In this document: piece after piece, positions 45,101 through 55,748 of the stretch | Numbering within the stretch: position 1 is the stretch's first letter | Layout: each line of letters begins with the position of its first letter | Notes under the pieces: generated by a model | What the model saw: the letters and a program-made list of their open reading frames with translations, nothing else | Told to the model about the DNA's origin: nothing | Databases searched by the model: none | Assembly (NCBI GenBank): GCA_905236635.1 | Contig: CAJOCJ010000001.1 | Span: forward strand, 62,001 to 126,000 | From: an uncultured Bacteroidales bacterium | GTDB lineage: Bacteria > Bacteroidota > Bacteroidia > Bacteroidales > F082 | Direction: 5' to 3' | Length of the DNA stretch: 64,000 nucleotides | Program-made: the position numbers and the translations under genes

Positions 45101-45407
45101 CGAGAAAATCAGTCTCATTAAACAAATGTATAAAACGGTCATAGAAATCTTCTTTAAGTTGCAACCGGGATTGATTATAATCCGCCAACATGTCAATCTC
45201 ACGGATGTGTTTGGTGATAGTATAATCTATATCCAGTCCAACCAAGATTCTTACATATTTGTCTATCAATTGTTCTGAAATTAGTTTGTATCCAGAGAAA
45301 TAGAAATAACCCACTAACACGTCAAGTGAAATACTTTTAGGAAGTATACCATTGATGATATCAGACAGTAGCTTTTCCTTATTGGTAATGAAGCTATTTT
45401 GTTCCAT
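42150..45407 (-). CDS. PLD-nuclease/SNF2-type helicase fusion
   Basis: Protein of 1085 aa. An N-terminal phospholipase-D fold holds one HKD motif, CHAKMYIFD (His133, Lys135, Asp140), plus TGSSNLSYEG; single-HKD enzymes act as dimers. A superfamily 2 helicase follows: Walker A VVGLGKS (about 284-290), DEAH (357-360), TATPFNNRPDD (386-396) and motif VI QRIGRINRVNK (about 815). The C-terminal 200 residues are helical and unassigned. The fold combination suggests a translocase carrying its own nuclease. It has its own promoter and starts the accessory unit. Confidence 0.9.
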   Translation of the reverse strand: MEQNSFITNKEKLLSDIINGILPKSISLDVLVGYFYFSGYKLISEQLIDKYVRILVGLDIDYTITKHIREIDMLADYNQSRLQLKEDFYDRFIHLFNETDFLDSQPKLESFKLFYNKIKEGSLEIRKTDEPCHAKMYIFDYRDEISEAGEDPGSVITGSSNLSYEGLAGRVEINARFNDKGSYIDAKTIFNELWDKAIVIADKEHLGDFDTKIVDRIWFEKLYAPYKMYLRVLKEYFTIPTTENLLTPYDITDGKFSNLKYQTDAVQMAINAIRNHNGVIVADVVGLGKSIIASTVARNMRLRVLVICPPHLEDQWKGYRDDFGFTASIFTSGKMEEALNYYERIVKPNEQYLIVVDEAHRYRNEYTIDYTILHQLCSGNKVMLLTATPFNNRPDDIYAMLKLFQIPTKSTLKTVDNLGAKFKELIAAYKQLQKYQREGKVSDDEVSKEAGKIANEIRSIISPLVIRRSRIDLMGIPEYAEDLKQQNIQLVIPNDPVELDYDLSSLKDLYLDTLDRISEDEDSDKSDGRYRFKAARYSPVLYIREELKQELSDLLEERTGVELNLLLGRQANVAKFMRRLLVRRFESSENAFKMSLEYMLNSSKQILKWIEDKKKMPVYKKGNLPDVDDFYKTDDDGNDLITETYEKYEKRGFFEIDMKYIKDSFVNDIKSDMALLQEIQKQWFGTDGKIKNDPKLESFKTILKQQIDSDPKRKVLVFTEFADTANYLGKELQDYGLPVFKYTSTDASQSNKNIINANFNAGEKSHLQKDDFKILIATDAISEGYNLHRAGTVINYDIPYNPTRIIQRIGRINRVNKKVFGKLYIYNYFPTDVGESETRTKEISTLKMAMIHAIMGEDTKVLTKDEEIQSYFLEQYRKEMAKSEEASWDLKYLKLLNAFKGTEVYEEAMEIPHRARTGRTAEKPNKGVLMFGKKGSDFVFKLGNEEGLVEQLTAEQAMGLFEAEQSEKPAALSEGFDTAYQLVKAHLFSNEVQDKNEKIRLEAMQKVKVMLNKKALPADYLKDLMKVIQSDGLSGYELRFINKLKPSEYPSLLEQIDEYYINRIIETCNHVDDGEESIILAEELK

Positions 45408-45428
45408 TTTTTATCTTATAAAAGCATA

Positions 45429-45486
45429 CAAATTTACAACTTTTTTTCTTTCATTCGGCGAGTTGGCTGATATTTTATTAATTTTG
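45429..45486. promoter_or_regulatory. divergent promoters, accessory unit / msrA
   Basis: Minus strand: TAAATTTG (complement of 45429-45436), 21 bases from the helicase ATG. Plus strand: TAATTTTG (45479-45486), 15 bases before the msrA ATG. Neither has a well-spaced TTG, so both are moderate. Confidence 0.5.
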
Positions 45487-45501
45487 CAACAAAAATTTAC
45501 T

Positions 45502-46020
45502 ATGACTAAAACCATCTACCTTGCTGGTGGCTGCTTCTGGGGCACCGAGCATTATTTTAAAATGATTGAAGGCGTAGCCGGCACTAAAGTCGGCTATGCC
45601 AACAGCATCAAAGAGAACCCGACGTATAAGGAGGTGTGCAGCGGCGAGACGAAGGCCGCTGAGACCGTCATGGTGGAGTACGACCCCACGAAAATTGACC
45701 TTGAGTTTCTGCTCGACATGTATTTCCATGCCATCGACCCGACGAGCGTCAACCAACAGGGACATGACATGGGTTTGCAGTACCGCACAGGTATCTATTA
45801 CACCAATATTGCTGATTTACAGACGATTAACAAGGTTATGGCTGAACAACAAGCTAAAATCTCAGGCAAAATTGCCGTCGAGGTGATGCCGCTGCAGAAT
45901 TTCTACACAGCAGAAGACTATCATCAAGATTATTTGGAAAAGAACCCCGACGGATACTGTCATCTGCCGTTGGAGCTGTTTGAATTTGCTAAGAAGGCAT
46001 CACGCAAAACGAAAATTTAA
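45502..46020 (+). CDS. msrA: peptide methionine sulfoxide reductase A
   Basis: Repairs S-methionine sulfoxide in proteins. The 172-aa protein begins MTKTIYLAGGCFWGTEHYF with the catalytic Cys11 in GGCFWG, and continues with YHQDYLEKNPDGYC, as in MsrA. The ORF could extend 50 codons upstream, but that covers the promoter and the divergent helicase start, so ATG 45502 is the start. The GH92 gene follows 5 bases after the stop. Confidence 0.95.
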   Translation: MTKTIYLAGGCFWGTEHYFKMIEGVAGTKVGYANSIKENPTYKEVCSGETKAAETVMVEYDPTKIDLEFLLDMYFHAIDPTSVNQQGHDMGLQYRTGIYYTNIADLQTINKVMAEQQAKISGKIAVEVMPLQNFYTAEDYHQDYLEKNPDGYCHLPLELFEFAKKASRKTKI

Positions 46021-46025
46021 TCGCT

Positions 46026-48251
46026 ATGAAAAGATATATCACCCTGTTAATGACTTTGTTTCTGCCGGTTTTAATGATAGCGCAGACTAACGATTACACT
46101 GTTTTTGTCAACCCTTTCATCGGGACGCAGACCGACGAGACTGGAGCGCTGAGCGGGAGTACGTTCCCGGGCGCGACGATGCCGCAGGGCATGGTGCAGC
46201 TGAGTCCGGAGACCGAGCTCATGGTGACATGGGACCCTTGCTCTGGCTACGACTATAACAAAGACGTGATATACGGCTTCACTCACACGCATCTCAGCGG
46301 GACTGGCTGCACCGACCTCATTGACGTGAGCCTCATGCCGCTGTGCAGGGAGGTGACACCGGAAGAATTGTCAAAAGCCGACTTCGGACAACACTACAGT
46401 CACGTCAATGAGGCCGCGCGCCCGGGATATTATCAGGTGCTTCTTCAGGAAAGCGGCGTGAATGTTGAGGTTTCCGCTACCACAAGAACAGGAATTCATC
46501 GTTATACCTTCCCTGAAGGACAGCCGCAGACAGTGGTGCTTGACCTTGACCGCGGCACCTATCGTGGCGATGCATATTATTCAGGCAGAAGGAGTTACGA
46601 TGTGATTCAGGCGCAGATACGCATCGTCGATGATAATACCATCGAAGGATATCGCATCATCACTGGATGGGCAAAAATGAGAAAAGTTTATTTCAGAGCA
46701 GAGTTTTCGAAGCCGATTGCAAGACATCTTTTGATGAACGGCAAACTCAACGTCGGCAACAGTGACGTGGTGAATGGCAGGACTTTGCGTGCAGCCTTGG
46801 ATTTCAACCCTAAAGACGGTAACGAATTGATAGTCAAGGTTTCTATATCGCCGGTAGATAACGAGGGCGCTCGCAAAAACATGCTCGCCGAGGCTCAGAG
46901 CTGGGATTTCGACAAATATGTGCAAAACGCCCACGACGTATGGCAAAAAGAGCTAAGCCGCATTGACATCGAGGGCACCGACGAGCAGAAAACCATATTC
47001 TACACAGGACTTTACCACGTCCTGATGCAGCCTAACACCATGAGCGACGTTGACGGACGCTATATGGACACCAATTTTGAAATCAAGCAGATGCCAGATG
47101 GGCAGACGTATCACAGCACTTTCAGTCTGTGGGACACCTTCCGCGCCGCGCATCCACTCTACACCTTGATTGCACCCGACATTGCGGCGCAGTTTGTGCG
47201 CGATATGATACTGCATCATAAGACATACGGCTACCTGCCGATTTGGGACCTATGGGGACAGGACAACTACTGCATGATTGGCAACCATGCCATTCCGGTT
47301 TTGGCTGATGCCATTATGGCAGAAATCCCAGGCATAGACGTTGATGAGGCATATCAGGCTATGGTGGAGAGCAGCACTCGAAGCCATTTCAACTCGCCTT
47401 TTGAGATTTGGGAGAGATATGGTTATATGCCGCAAACACTTCAAGATGAGAGCGTCAGCATCACCATGGAACAGGCCTTCGACGACGCCTGTGTGGCCTT
47501 GGTGGCAAAGAAACTCGGTCTCAAACAAGATCATGAAAGATTCATGCATCGCAGCATGTTTTATAAGAACCTCTTCGATCCTGAGACTGGGTTCTTCCGG
47601 CCTAAAGACGAATATGGAAACTGGATTGAAGGTTTCGACCCGCTCTCATACGAGCAGCCGTGCTTCGTGGAAGGCAATGCCTGGCAGTATATGTGGTTTG
47701 TGCCGCAGGACCCACAAGGCTTGATAGACCTTTTTGGAAGTAAGGAGGCGTTTTTGAAAAAACTCGACGAAAACTTTACTTTGACCGCCACTTCTGGCGA
47801 AGTCAACGGCAACGCGAGCGGTTTCATAGGGCAGTATGCGCACGGCAACGAGCCGAGCCATCACACGGTGTATCTGTATAATTTCGCTGGAAAACCTCAA
47901 AGAACACAGGAGCTGGTGGAGCAGGTGAGGAGCGAGTTTTATCGTGCCACGCCATGTGGCTATGCCGGCAACGACGACTGCGGACAGATGTCGGCATGGT
48001 ATATCTTCTCTTCGTTGGGATTCTATCCGTTCCACGCCGGTTCAGCTGAGTATGTCATAGGAACTCCTCTGTTCAAAAAGGCTGTTTTACATCTTGAAAA
48101 CGGCAATGATTTTGTGATTTCGGCACCTAACAAGACCGCAAAGCGCATCCATGTGAAGAGCGTGAAACTCAATGGCAAGCCGATAACTGATTACAAGATA
48201 TCGCACAAGGATATCATGGAAGGCGGCATCCTGGAGTTTAAGTTAAAGTGA
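46026..48251 (+). CDS. GH92 alpha-mannosidase
   Basis: Calcium-dependent alpha-mannosidase family enzyme of 741 aa, probably exported (signal peptide ending near MIAQT). GH92 hallmarks: VNPFIGTQTDETGALSG at the start, FTHTHLSGTGC, a catalytic-acid Glu in FVEGNAWQYMWFVPQD, and GNDDCGQMSAWYIFSSLGFY. These enzymes trim alpha-mannose of host or fungal glycans. It converges on the GH78 gene with an 8-base overlap of stop regions, and probably shares the msrA promoter. Confidence 0.93.
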   Translation: MKRYITLLMTLFLPVLMIAQTNDYTVFVNPFIGTQTDETGALSGSTFPGATMPQGMVQLSPETELMVTWDPCSGYDYNKDVIYGFTHTHLSGTGCTDLIDVSLMPLCREVTPEELSKADFGQHYSHVNEAARPGYYQVLLQESGVNVEVSATTRTGIHRYTFPEGQPQTVVLDLDRGTYRGDAYYSGRRSYDVIQAQIRIVDDNTIEGYRIITGWAKMRKVYFRAEFSKPIARHLLMNGKLNVGNSDVVNGRTLRAALDFNPKDGNELIVKVSISPVDNEGARKNMLAEAQSWDFDKYVQNAHDVWQKELSRIDIEGTDEQKTIFYTGLYHVLMQPNTMSDVDGRYMDTNFEIKQMPDGQTYHSTFSLWDTFRAAHPLYTLIAPDIAAQFVRDMILHHKTYGYLPIWDLWGQDNYCMIGNHAIPVLADAIMAEIPGIDVDEAYQAMVESSTRSHFNSPFEIWERYGYMPQTLQDESVSITMEQAFDDACVALVAKKLGLKQDHERFMHRSMFYKNLFDPETGFFRPKDEYGNWIEGFDPLSYEQPCFVEGNAWQYMWFVPQDPQGLIDLFGSKEAFLKKLDENFTLTATSGEVNGNASGFIGQYAHGNEPSHHTVYLYNFAGKPQRTQELVEQVRSEFYRATPCGYAGNDDCGQMSAWYIFSSLGFYPFHAGSAEYVIGTPLFKKAVLHLENGNDFVISAPNKTAKRIHVKSVKLNGKPITDYKISHKDIMEGGILEFKLK

Positions 48252-50921
48252 TTGCTTAAACTGGTATTTGCCGCTGCCTAAAGTCTTGACTTTATAGCCA
48301 TTTTTTGTTGGAATCCACACCTCGGCTTCGGTGTTGGCGGGGATTGTTATATGCCATTCGAAGTGGTTACCGTCGCGGCGCCAGTTGCTCTCGATAAGAC
48401 CGCTAACGGAGTTGTAGGAACAGTTCACAAAGTCTAGGCCTTCAATGGGATAAGGCTTCAGCTGGATCTTTTTATAGCCAGGTTCGAGGGCGCGGATGCC
48501 GCCGAGGTATTCGTATTCCCAGAGGATGAGGTCGCCTAGGAGCATCACATGGTTGGCGGAGTTCATCGAGGGGTCGGCGGTGTTGCCGTTCCACAGCTCC
48601 CAGATGGTGGTGGCACCGTTGCATACCATGTAGCCCCACGAAGGGTAGGTATCGTTGGTGGCGATTTTCAAAGCCAGGTCGCCGCGACCGTAGTCGGTGA
48701 GGGTGCGCATCAGGAACTGGATGCCGACGACGCCGGTCGAGACATGGCTATCGTGAAGGTCTTCTGTGCGGTTAACGATGTTTTCAAACACGTCGTTTTC
48801 GTGGCCTTCGGGCACCATCCCGAAATAAAGCGGCAGGATGTTGGCAGTGACGGTGTTATTGTCGTAACGCCACGTCTGATGGTTAAGATAAAGGGCGTTA
48901 TAAGCTTCCATCGAGGTGGAAATCTCTTTTTTAAAATACTCGGCATCGTCGGCAAGACCTAATATCTCAGCAAATTTTGCCATTTTTCCGGCAAGGTAGC
49001 AGTAATATGGCGTGGCGATGACCATTTTGCGGGTTCGGCGGTCACGGTCGCGCGAGTGGATGAGCTCGGGTGACTCAGGCGGCATACACCAGTCGCCGTA
49101 TTGGTCGCGGTACATGATGCCGTCGATCATGTATTTGTCTTTCATGAAGTCAATCCACTTCTTCATGGCTGGATAATGCTCACGGATGGGCTTTTCATCG
49201 CCAAAACGTGTGTAAATCATGTCGGCCACGGTGATGAACGCGCCCGGCCACGTCATGCTGTTGGTATAGTTGCGCCAATATGGTGGAAACACGTCGGATA
49301 TCGAGCCGTTTTCAAGCTGACAGTCTTCGCCGTCGACGAGCCATTTGGAGTAGAGACTGTGATTGTCAAAGATATAACTCTCGCCGTAGCAACCAGTGGC
49401 GCGGTCGCCGGTCCAACCCATACGCTCGTCACGTTGCGGACAGTCGGTGGGCATTGATCGGTAGTTGCCTCGGATGCCCCAGTAGGCGTTGCGGTAGACG
49501 GCGTTGAGAATCTCGTTGGAGGTTTCGAAGGTGCCGGTGGTGGACATTTCATCATAGAAAACCAATCCAAGGAAATCAGATGGTTTGGGAGTTTCTCTTA
49601 GGCCTGAGATTTCAACATAACGGAAGCCATGGTACGTGAATGTTGGTTTCCATCGTAGAGACGCGCCATGGCACGTCTTTACAATATATCGGTCTGTGGC
49701 CTCGGCGCTGCGAAGGTTCCTGACATCCAAGGTGCTGTCGGTATAGAGGTTTTCAGCGAAACGCAAGGTGATGGTGTCGCCTGTTTGCTGCCCGTCGAGG
49801 TTTATTTGCAGCACGCCGACCATGTTTTGTCCCATATCGAGGATCCAATTTTCTCCTTTTTTAAAAATGGAAATTGGCGTGAGCGTGTCCTGGATTTTTA
49901 TGTTTGGATTGGGCTGCGGGGTGAGTGTAGAAACGATGTGTACCTCGTCTGTACATGGTTCCGCATCAAACCAAGAATGGTCATCATAATTCGGTAACGT
50001 CCAAACGCCTAATTCATAGTTTTCGTTGTATGTCTCGCCATCGTATTCGTTGGAGGTGCGGATGGGTCCTCGGTTGGTGATTTTCCATGATTCGTCGCTG
50101 ACAATCAGTTCTTTACGACCGTCGGTGAGGGTTATTTCCAGTTGCAGGATCATTCTCGGCGTGCCGAAATGCAGCACATTATCTGTGAAATCCAGGTTGG
50201 GATTTGAAGCGTTGTAACGCATGGCCGTAAATCGACCGCCGGCAAGTGTCACACCTATGGCATTGTCGCCGTTTTTAATCATCTCCGTGACATCATAAGT
50301 GTTGAAATACACCCGTTTGCGATAGTCCGACAATGCCGGTTTCAGCAATTCATCTGGCGCCACCTCAATGCCGTTGATATAAGCGCTGTATTGTCCGAGA
50401 CCGCTCACATAAAGTCGCGCTTCGGCTATATTTTCATCCAATTTGAATTCTTTTCGCAAATATCTTGCAGCAATTCGGGTTTTGCCGACAAGTATGTCAT
50501 CGTCAAATTCATGTCCGATCCACTTCGCTTGCCAATCGCTTGATTCTAAAAGACTTATCTCAAAATTTTTGACATCGCTTTCGACGGAAACGGTCTTATT
50601 TTTTTCGTAAGAAAGAGTAGCAAAAACCTTCCAAAAAATCTTGTCCCGACTATGAAGAGGCTTGCCTTCGTAGGGGATATAAAGCATCTTATCAGATGCT
50701 ATTTCGCCCGAATCCCAAAGGTCGCCGATACCCTCCAAAGCTCCGTTTTCAGTCGAGGAGGCGATAATTCGATAGCTTGTCTGCTTCACGTTTTGTGCAT
50801 CCGACTTGAAGTTCCAGCTGAAACGCGGCTCATTCGTTTCGAGGGTTTTTATCTCGAAATGCCTTGTTTTACTACATGAAACAAGAGCTATAAGAATCAA
50901 TATTTGATATAAATGCTTCAT
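48243..50921 (-). CDS. GH78 alpha-L-rhamnosidase, lipoprotein
   Basis: Protein of 892 aa with lipoprotein signal (ALVSCSKT, Cys16). The conserved order is DUF4962-like N-terminal and rhamnosidase N domains, then the GH78 catalytic domain with FTYHGFRYVEISG, the motif DCPQRDERMGWTGDRATGCY, and a C-terminal domain with IQLKPYPIEGLD. It releases terminal rhamnose from plant or bacterial glycans. A 28-bp palindrome (49655-49682) sits in the loop before FTYHGFRY. Its ATG overlaps the MORN gene stop. Confidence 0.93.
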   Translation of the reverse strand: MKHLYQILILIALVSCSKTRHFEIKTLETNEPRFSWNFKSDAQNVKQTSYRIIASSTENGALEGIGDLWDSGEIASDKMLYIPYEGKPLHSRDKIFWKVFATLSYEKNKTVSVESDVKNFEISLLESSDWQAKWIGHEFDDDILVGKTRIAARYLRKEFKLDENIAEARLYVSGLGQYSAYINGIEVAPDELLKPALSDYRKRVYFNTYDVTEMIKNGDNAIGVTLAGGRFTAMRYNASNPNLDFTDNVLHFGTPRMILQLEITLTDGRKELIVSDESWKITNRGPIRTSNEYDGETYNENYELGVWTLPNYDDHSWFDAEPCTDEVHIVSTLTPQPNPNIKIQDTLTPISIFKKGENWILDMGQNMVGVLQINLDGQQTGDTITLRFAENLYTDSTLDVRNLRSAEATDRYIVKTCHGASLRWKPTFTYHGFRYVEISGLRETPKPSDFLGLVFYDEMSTTGTFETSNEILNAVYRNAYWGIRGNYRSMPTDCPQRDERMGWTGDRATGCYGESYIFDNHSLYSKWLVDGEDCQLENGSISDVFPPYWRNYTNSMTWPGAFITVADMIYTRFGDEKPIREHYPAMKKWIDFMKDKYMIDGIMYRDQYGDWCMPPESPELIHSRDRDRRTRKMVIATPYYCYLAGKMAKFAEILGLADDAEYFKKEISTSMEAYNALYLNHQTWRYDNNTVTANILPLYFGMVPEGHENDVFENIVNRTEDLHDSHVSTGVVGIQFLMRTLTDYGRGDLALKIATNDTYPSWGYMVCNGATTIWELWNGNTADPSMNSANHVMLLGDLILWEYEYLGGIRALEPGYKKIQLKPYPIEGLDFVNCSYNSVSGLIESNWRRDGNHFEWHITIPANTEAEVWIPTKNGYKVKTLGSGKYQFKQSL
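49655..49682. repeat. 28-bp REP-like palindrome inside GH78
   Basis: GTAGAGACGCGCCA and TGGCACGTCTTTAC are reverse complements at 12 of 14 positions. The same end pattern, GTAnAGACG-N10-CGTCTnTAC, recurs with the same length at 62892-62919. It encodes VKTCHGASLR in frame. Confidence 0.65.
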
Positions 50922-52381
50922 CGACAGGTAACCTGCAGACGACTCTCGATGGTGTAATCGTAGTCGTCGCCGTAGATGGTGGCGGTGGCGTTATGCGAGT
51001 TCTCATATTTCTTCGTCTCGCCACGGCGGATGGTGTCGTTGAACCCCTGTGCGCCTCGCACAAAGCCTATTTTCACTTCATACGTCACACTGTCGTTGGT
51101 GACCTCGATGATGTTGAAGGTGTGTTTCATGTTGAAACTCGAGTCCTTGCTGATGAGCGCGGCGTTTTCGTAACAAATATCGCCCACTTCGGCTGCCAAT
51201 AGGAAGGTGCCGGTGTAGTTGTAATCGAAACCGCTATGATGCTCGGTGATGAGTAGTATCGGAGTCTTGAGCGACGGGTCGGCTTTGATGCTGTCGATGT
51301 CGAGATTGTCGTGTTCCCATTTTCCCTCAAACTTCAGTCCGTTGGCGAAGGTATATACTCCAGGGCCGTTTTTACCGCCATGGAACTCGCCTTCGAAGGT
51401 GTCGCCGTTGGCATATTCGCACACCGCATGTCCTCTTAGGCCGCCGTCGACGAACTCGCCCTCGATATAGTTTTTGCCATTGCGGAAGCTGCCGTCGAAG
51501 TTGTCCATGACAAGCAGTCCGTGGCCGTGCCGTTTGCCTTCATGGAAACCGCCTTTGTATGTGGTCGTGATCGTGCTGAGATGCAATCCTTTCTCTTCGC
51601 TGCTGAACTCGATGCCATAGCCGTGTTCCTTGTCGTCGAGCCACTCGCCTTTGTAGTCGTCGACATATTTTCGTGCCCCACGGCTCTCTTTATGGTAATG
51701 TCCCTTGCCACAGCGTTTTCCATCCTTCCATTCGCCGTCGTATGTGGCATCATAGCCATTTAGCTTGTACTCCATATGTCCGATGCCGTGCGGTTGACCA
51801 TTAGAGTTGACGTCGCCATTATAAACATCGCCGTTGTCGAAAGTTATATTTTGGGGTTTGGAAGGCTTGCCGACATACTCATATCTATGCTCTTCGAGAA
51901 GGTTTTTGCACATCGCGTCGCCGTTTTCCGCTCCCTGTTGCCAGATATCGAAAGCATGCTCATAGTTTGGCGAGCCGTCGCGAGTGCCGTAGCCGTCGAA
52001 GTAGAAAAGACCGATATACGCCTTGGCGTTGACGTCACCATTTTCTGCCGCAATGTCGAAATGCTTCATTGCGTCGATGGCTTTCACGAAGTCATAATAA
52101 TTGATGCTTTCGTAAATCATCCTGCCCATCAGCGTCTCGCCTAAGGCATAGACATACTTAAACTCATCAGGCTTGCCTGCTTCTTGGTACCATTTGAAGC
52201 CTTTTTCTAGCCATTCTTTGGCGGTGTCGTCTTCGCCCTCCTCGTCGTAATAATAACCTGCCAATGCGATGGCGGCGGTGATATCCTTGCCTTCGGCGGC
52301 TTTCTTAAAGCATTCTACGGCTTTCGGCATGTCCTCGTCGTAAAGACGAATACCTTCTTCTCTGTATTCTTCGGCTGTCAT
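50918..52381 (-). CDS. MORN-repeat protein with Sel1/TPR-like N-terminus
   Basis: Protein of 487 aa without a signal peptide. The first 150 residues are helical repeats of the Sel1/TPR type (KAVECFKKAAEGKDITAAIAL). Residues 175-370 contain MORN motifs such as YDGEWKDGKRCGKGHY, YKGEWLDDKEHGYG, YKGGFHEGKRHGHG and FEGEFHGGKNGPGVYTFANG. A short C-terminal domain follows. MORN repeats are membrane or lipid scaffolds; what they do between glycosidases is unclear. The start is 15 bases after the GH97 stop. Confidence 0.85.
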   Translation of the reverse strand: MTAEEYREEGIRLYDEDMPKAVECFKKAAEGKDITAAIALAGYYYDEEGEDDTAKEWLEKGFKWYQEAGKPDEFKYVYALGETLMGRMIYESINYYDFVKAIDAMKHFDIAAENGDVNAKAYIGLFYFDGYGTRDGSPNYEHAFDIWQQGAENGDAMCKNLLEEHRYEYVGKPSKPQNITFDNGDVYNGDVNSNGQPHGIGHMEYKLNGYDATYDGEWKDGKRCGKGHYHKESRGARKYVDDYKGEWLDDKEHGYGIEFSSEEKGLHLSTITTTYKGGFHEGKRHGHGLLVMDNFDGSFRNGKNYIEGEFVDGGLRGHAVCEYANGDTFEGEFHGGKNGPGVYTFANGLKFEGKWEHDNLDIDSIKADPSLKTPILLITEHHSGFDYNYTGTFLLAAEVGDICYENAALISKDSSFNMKHTFNIIEVTNDSVTYEVKIGFVRGAQGFNDTIRRGETKKYENSHNATATIYGDDYDYTIESRLQVTCR

Positions 52382-52396
52382 AATGTTATTGTTTTA

Positions 52397-54987
<2,591 letters not shown>

Positions 54988-55002
54988 AAAGAATTATTTC
55001 CG

Positions 55003-55031
55003 CAAAGTTAAGAAATATTTTTATATCTTTG
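55003..55031. promoter_or_regulatory. divergent promoters
   Basis: Minus strand TAACTTTG (complement of 55003-55010) serves the TIGR04076 unit. Plus strand TATCTTTG (55024-55031) serves the gene at 55053. Confidence 0.55.
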
Positions 55032-55052
55032 TAAATCAAAAATGATAATTAG

Positions 55053-55625
55053 ATGCATAAACGAATTAGCATAATTTTGTTGATATTCCTGATGACAGGA
55101 CTCTGTTTGTCGGCCCAGGCCGAGCAACCTAAGATGCGCAAAAACGAGCTCAAGGTGGCACTACTCTCTTTAATGAGCGGCACCTCTAAGCTGACTTACG
55201 AGCGCTTGGTGCGTGATTATCAAAGTATTGAGATTACTGCCGGCGTCATAGGATGGGGTTTCGACAAACTCAAAGACAGCGACCCCAAAGGCACGGCATG
55301 GCGACTGGCGTATAAGTTCATCCTCCCTAACAAACACAACGCCAACAACCAGATGTGCGGCTTCTACATCAAGCCGGAATGGTGCTACTCCTCTTATAAA
55401 TATAACCACAAAACCGATGGTAGGCTGCAGGTCGACCGCATGGCGCTGATGGCAGTCATAGGCTACGACTGGGTGCTCAACTGGTTTGTGTTCGACATCT
55501 ACGGAGGCTTAGGTGCGGCTTGGGGCAACAGCAACAAAAGCAACTACCACCATGGTTTTATAGGGCTCAATGCCGATAGTCCGACCGCTTTTACCGCCGG
55601 TTTTAGGGTGGGAGTGGCGTTCTAA
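55053..55625 (+). CDS. DUF3575-like outer-membrane protein
   Basis: Protein of 190 aa. Signal peptide (cleavage near LSAQAE) followed by KMRKNELKVALLSLMSGTSKLTYERL and beta-rich mature part with GYDWVLNWFVFDIYGGLG, ending TAFTAGFRVGVAF. This resembles DUF3575-type barrels found in Bacteroidales. Function unknown. Its own promoter is 55024-55031. Confidence 0.72.
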   Translation: MHKRISIILLIFLMTGLCLSAQAEQPKMRKNELKVALLSLMSGTSKLTYERLVRDYQSIEITAGVIGWGFDKLKDSDPKGTAWRLAYKFILPNKHNANNQMCGFYIKPEWCYSSYKYNHKTDGRLQVDRMALMAVIGYDWVLNWFVFDIYGGLGAAWGNSNKSNYHHGFIGLNADSPTAFTAGFRVGVAF

Positions 55626-55661
55626 ACGATTTTTTTGAAAAAATTTTTAATATTTTTTTGT

Positions 55662-55690
55662 AGTTTATATTATAAACTTGTTTATCTTTG
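55662..55690 (+). promoter_or_regulatory. palindromic operator-like site and promoter
   Basis: A 17-base perfect palindrome AGTTTATATTATAAACT (55662-55678) lies directly before the -7 element TATCTTTG (55683-55690). Another GTTTA half-site follows at 55680-55684. It is well placed for a repressor and could bind the winged-helix protein encoded at 56336. Confidence 0.55.
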
Positions 55691-55748
55691 CAACGTCAAT
55701 TGGCAATAAAAATTAACCATTTAAAATTTAATTTAAAAATTTAAAAAC

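Noticed and set aside
33783-45407. Assignment of the accessory unit to DISARM or BREX
   Set aside because: A helicase, an adenine methylase and a PLD domain are shared with DISARM, but drmA (DUF1998-helicase) and drmB are absent, and BREX core genes (brxC, pglZ, brxL) are absent.
45352-45501. N-terminal extension of msrA
   Set aside because: The added 50 codons run across the promoter and the divergent helicase start; MsrA proteins start close to the GGCFWG motif.
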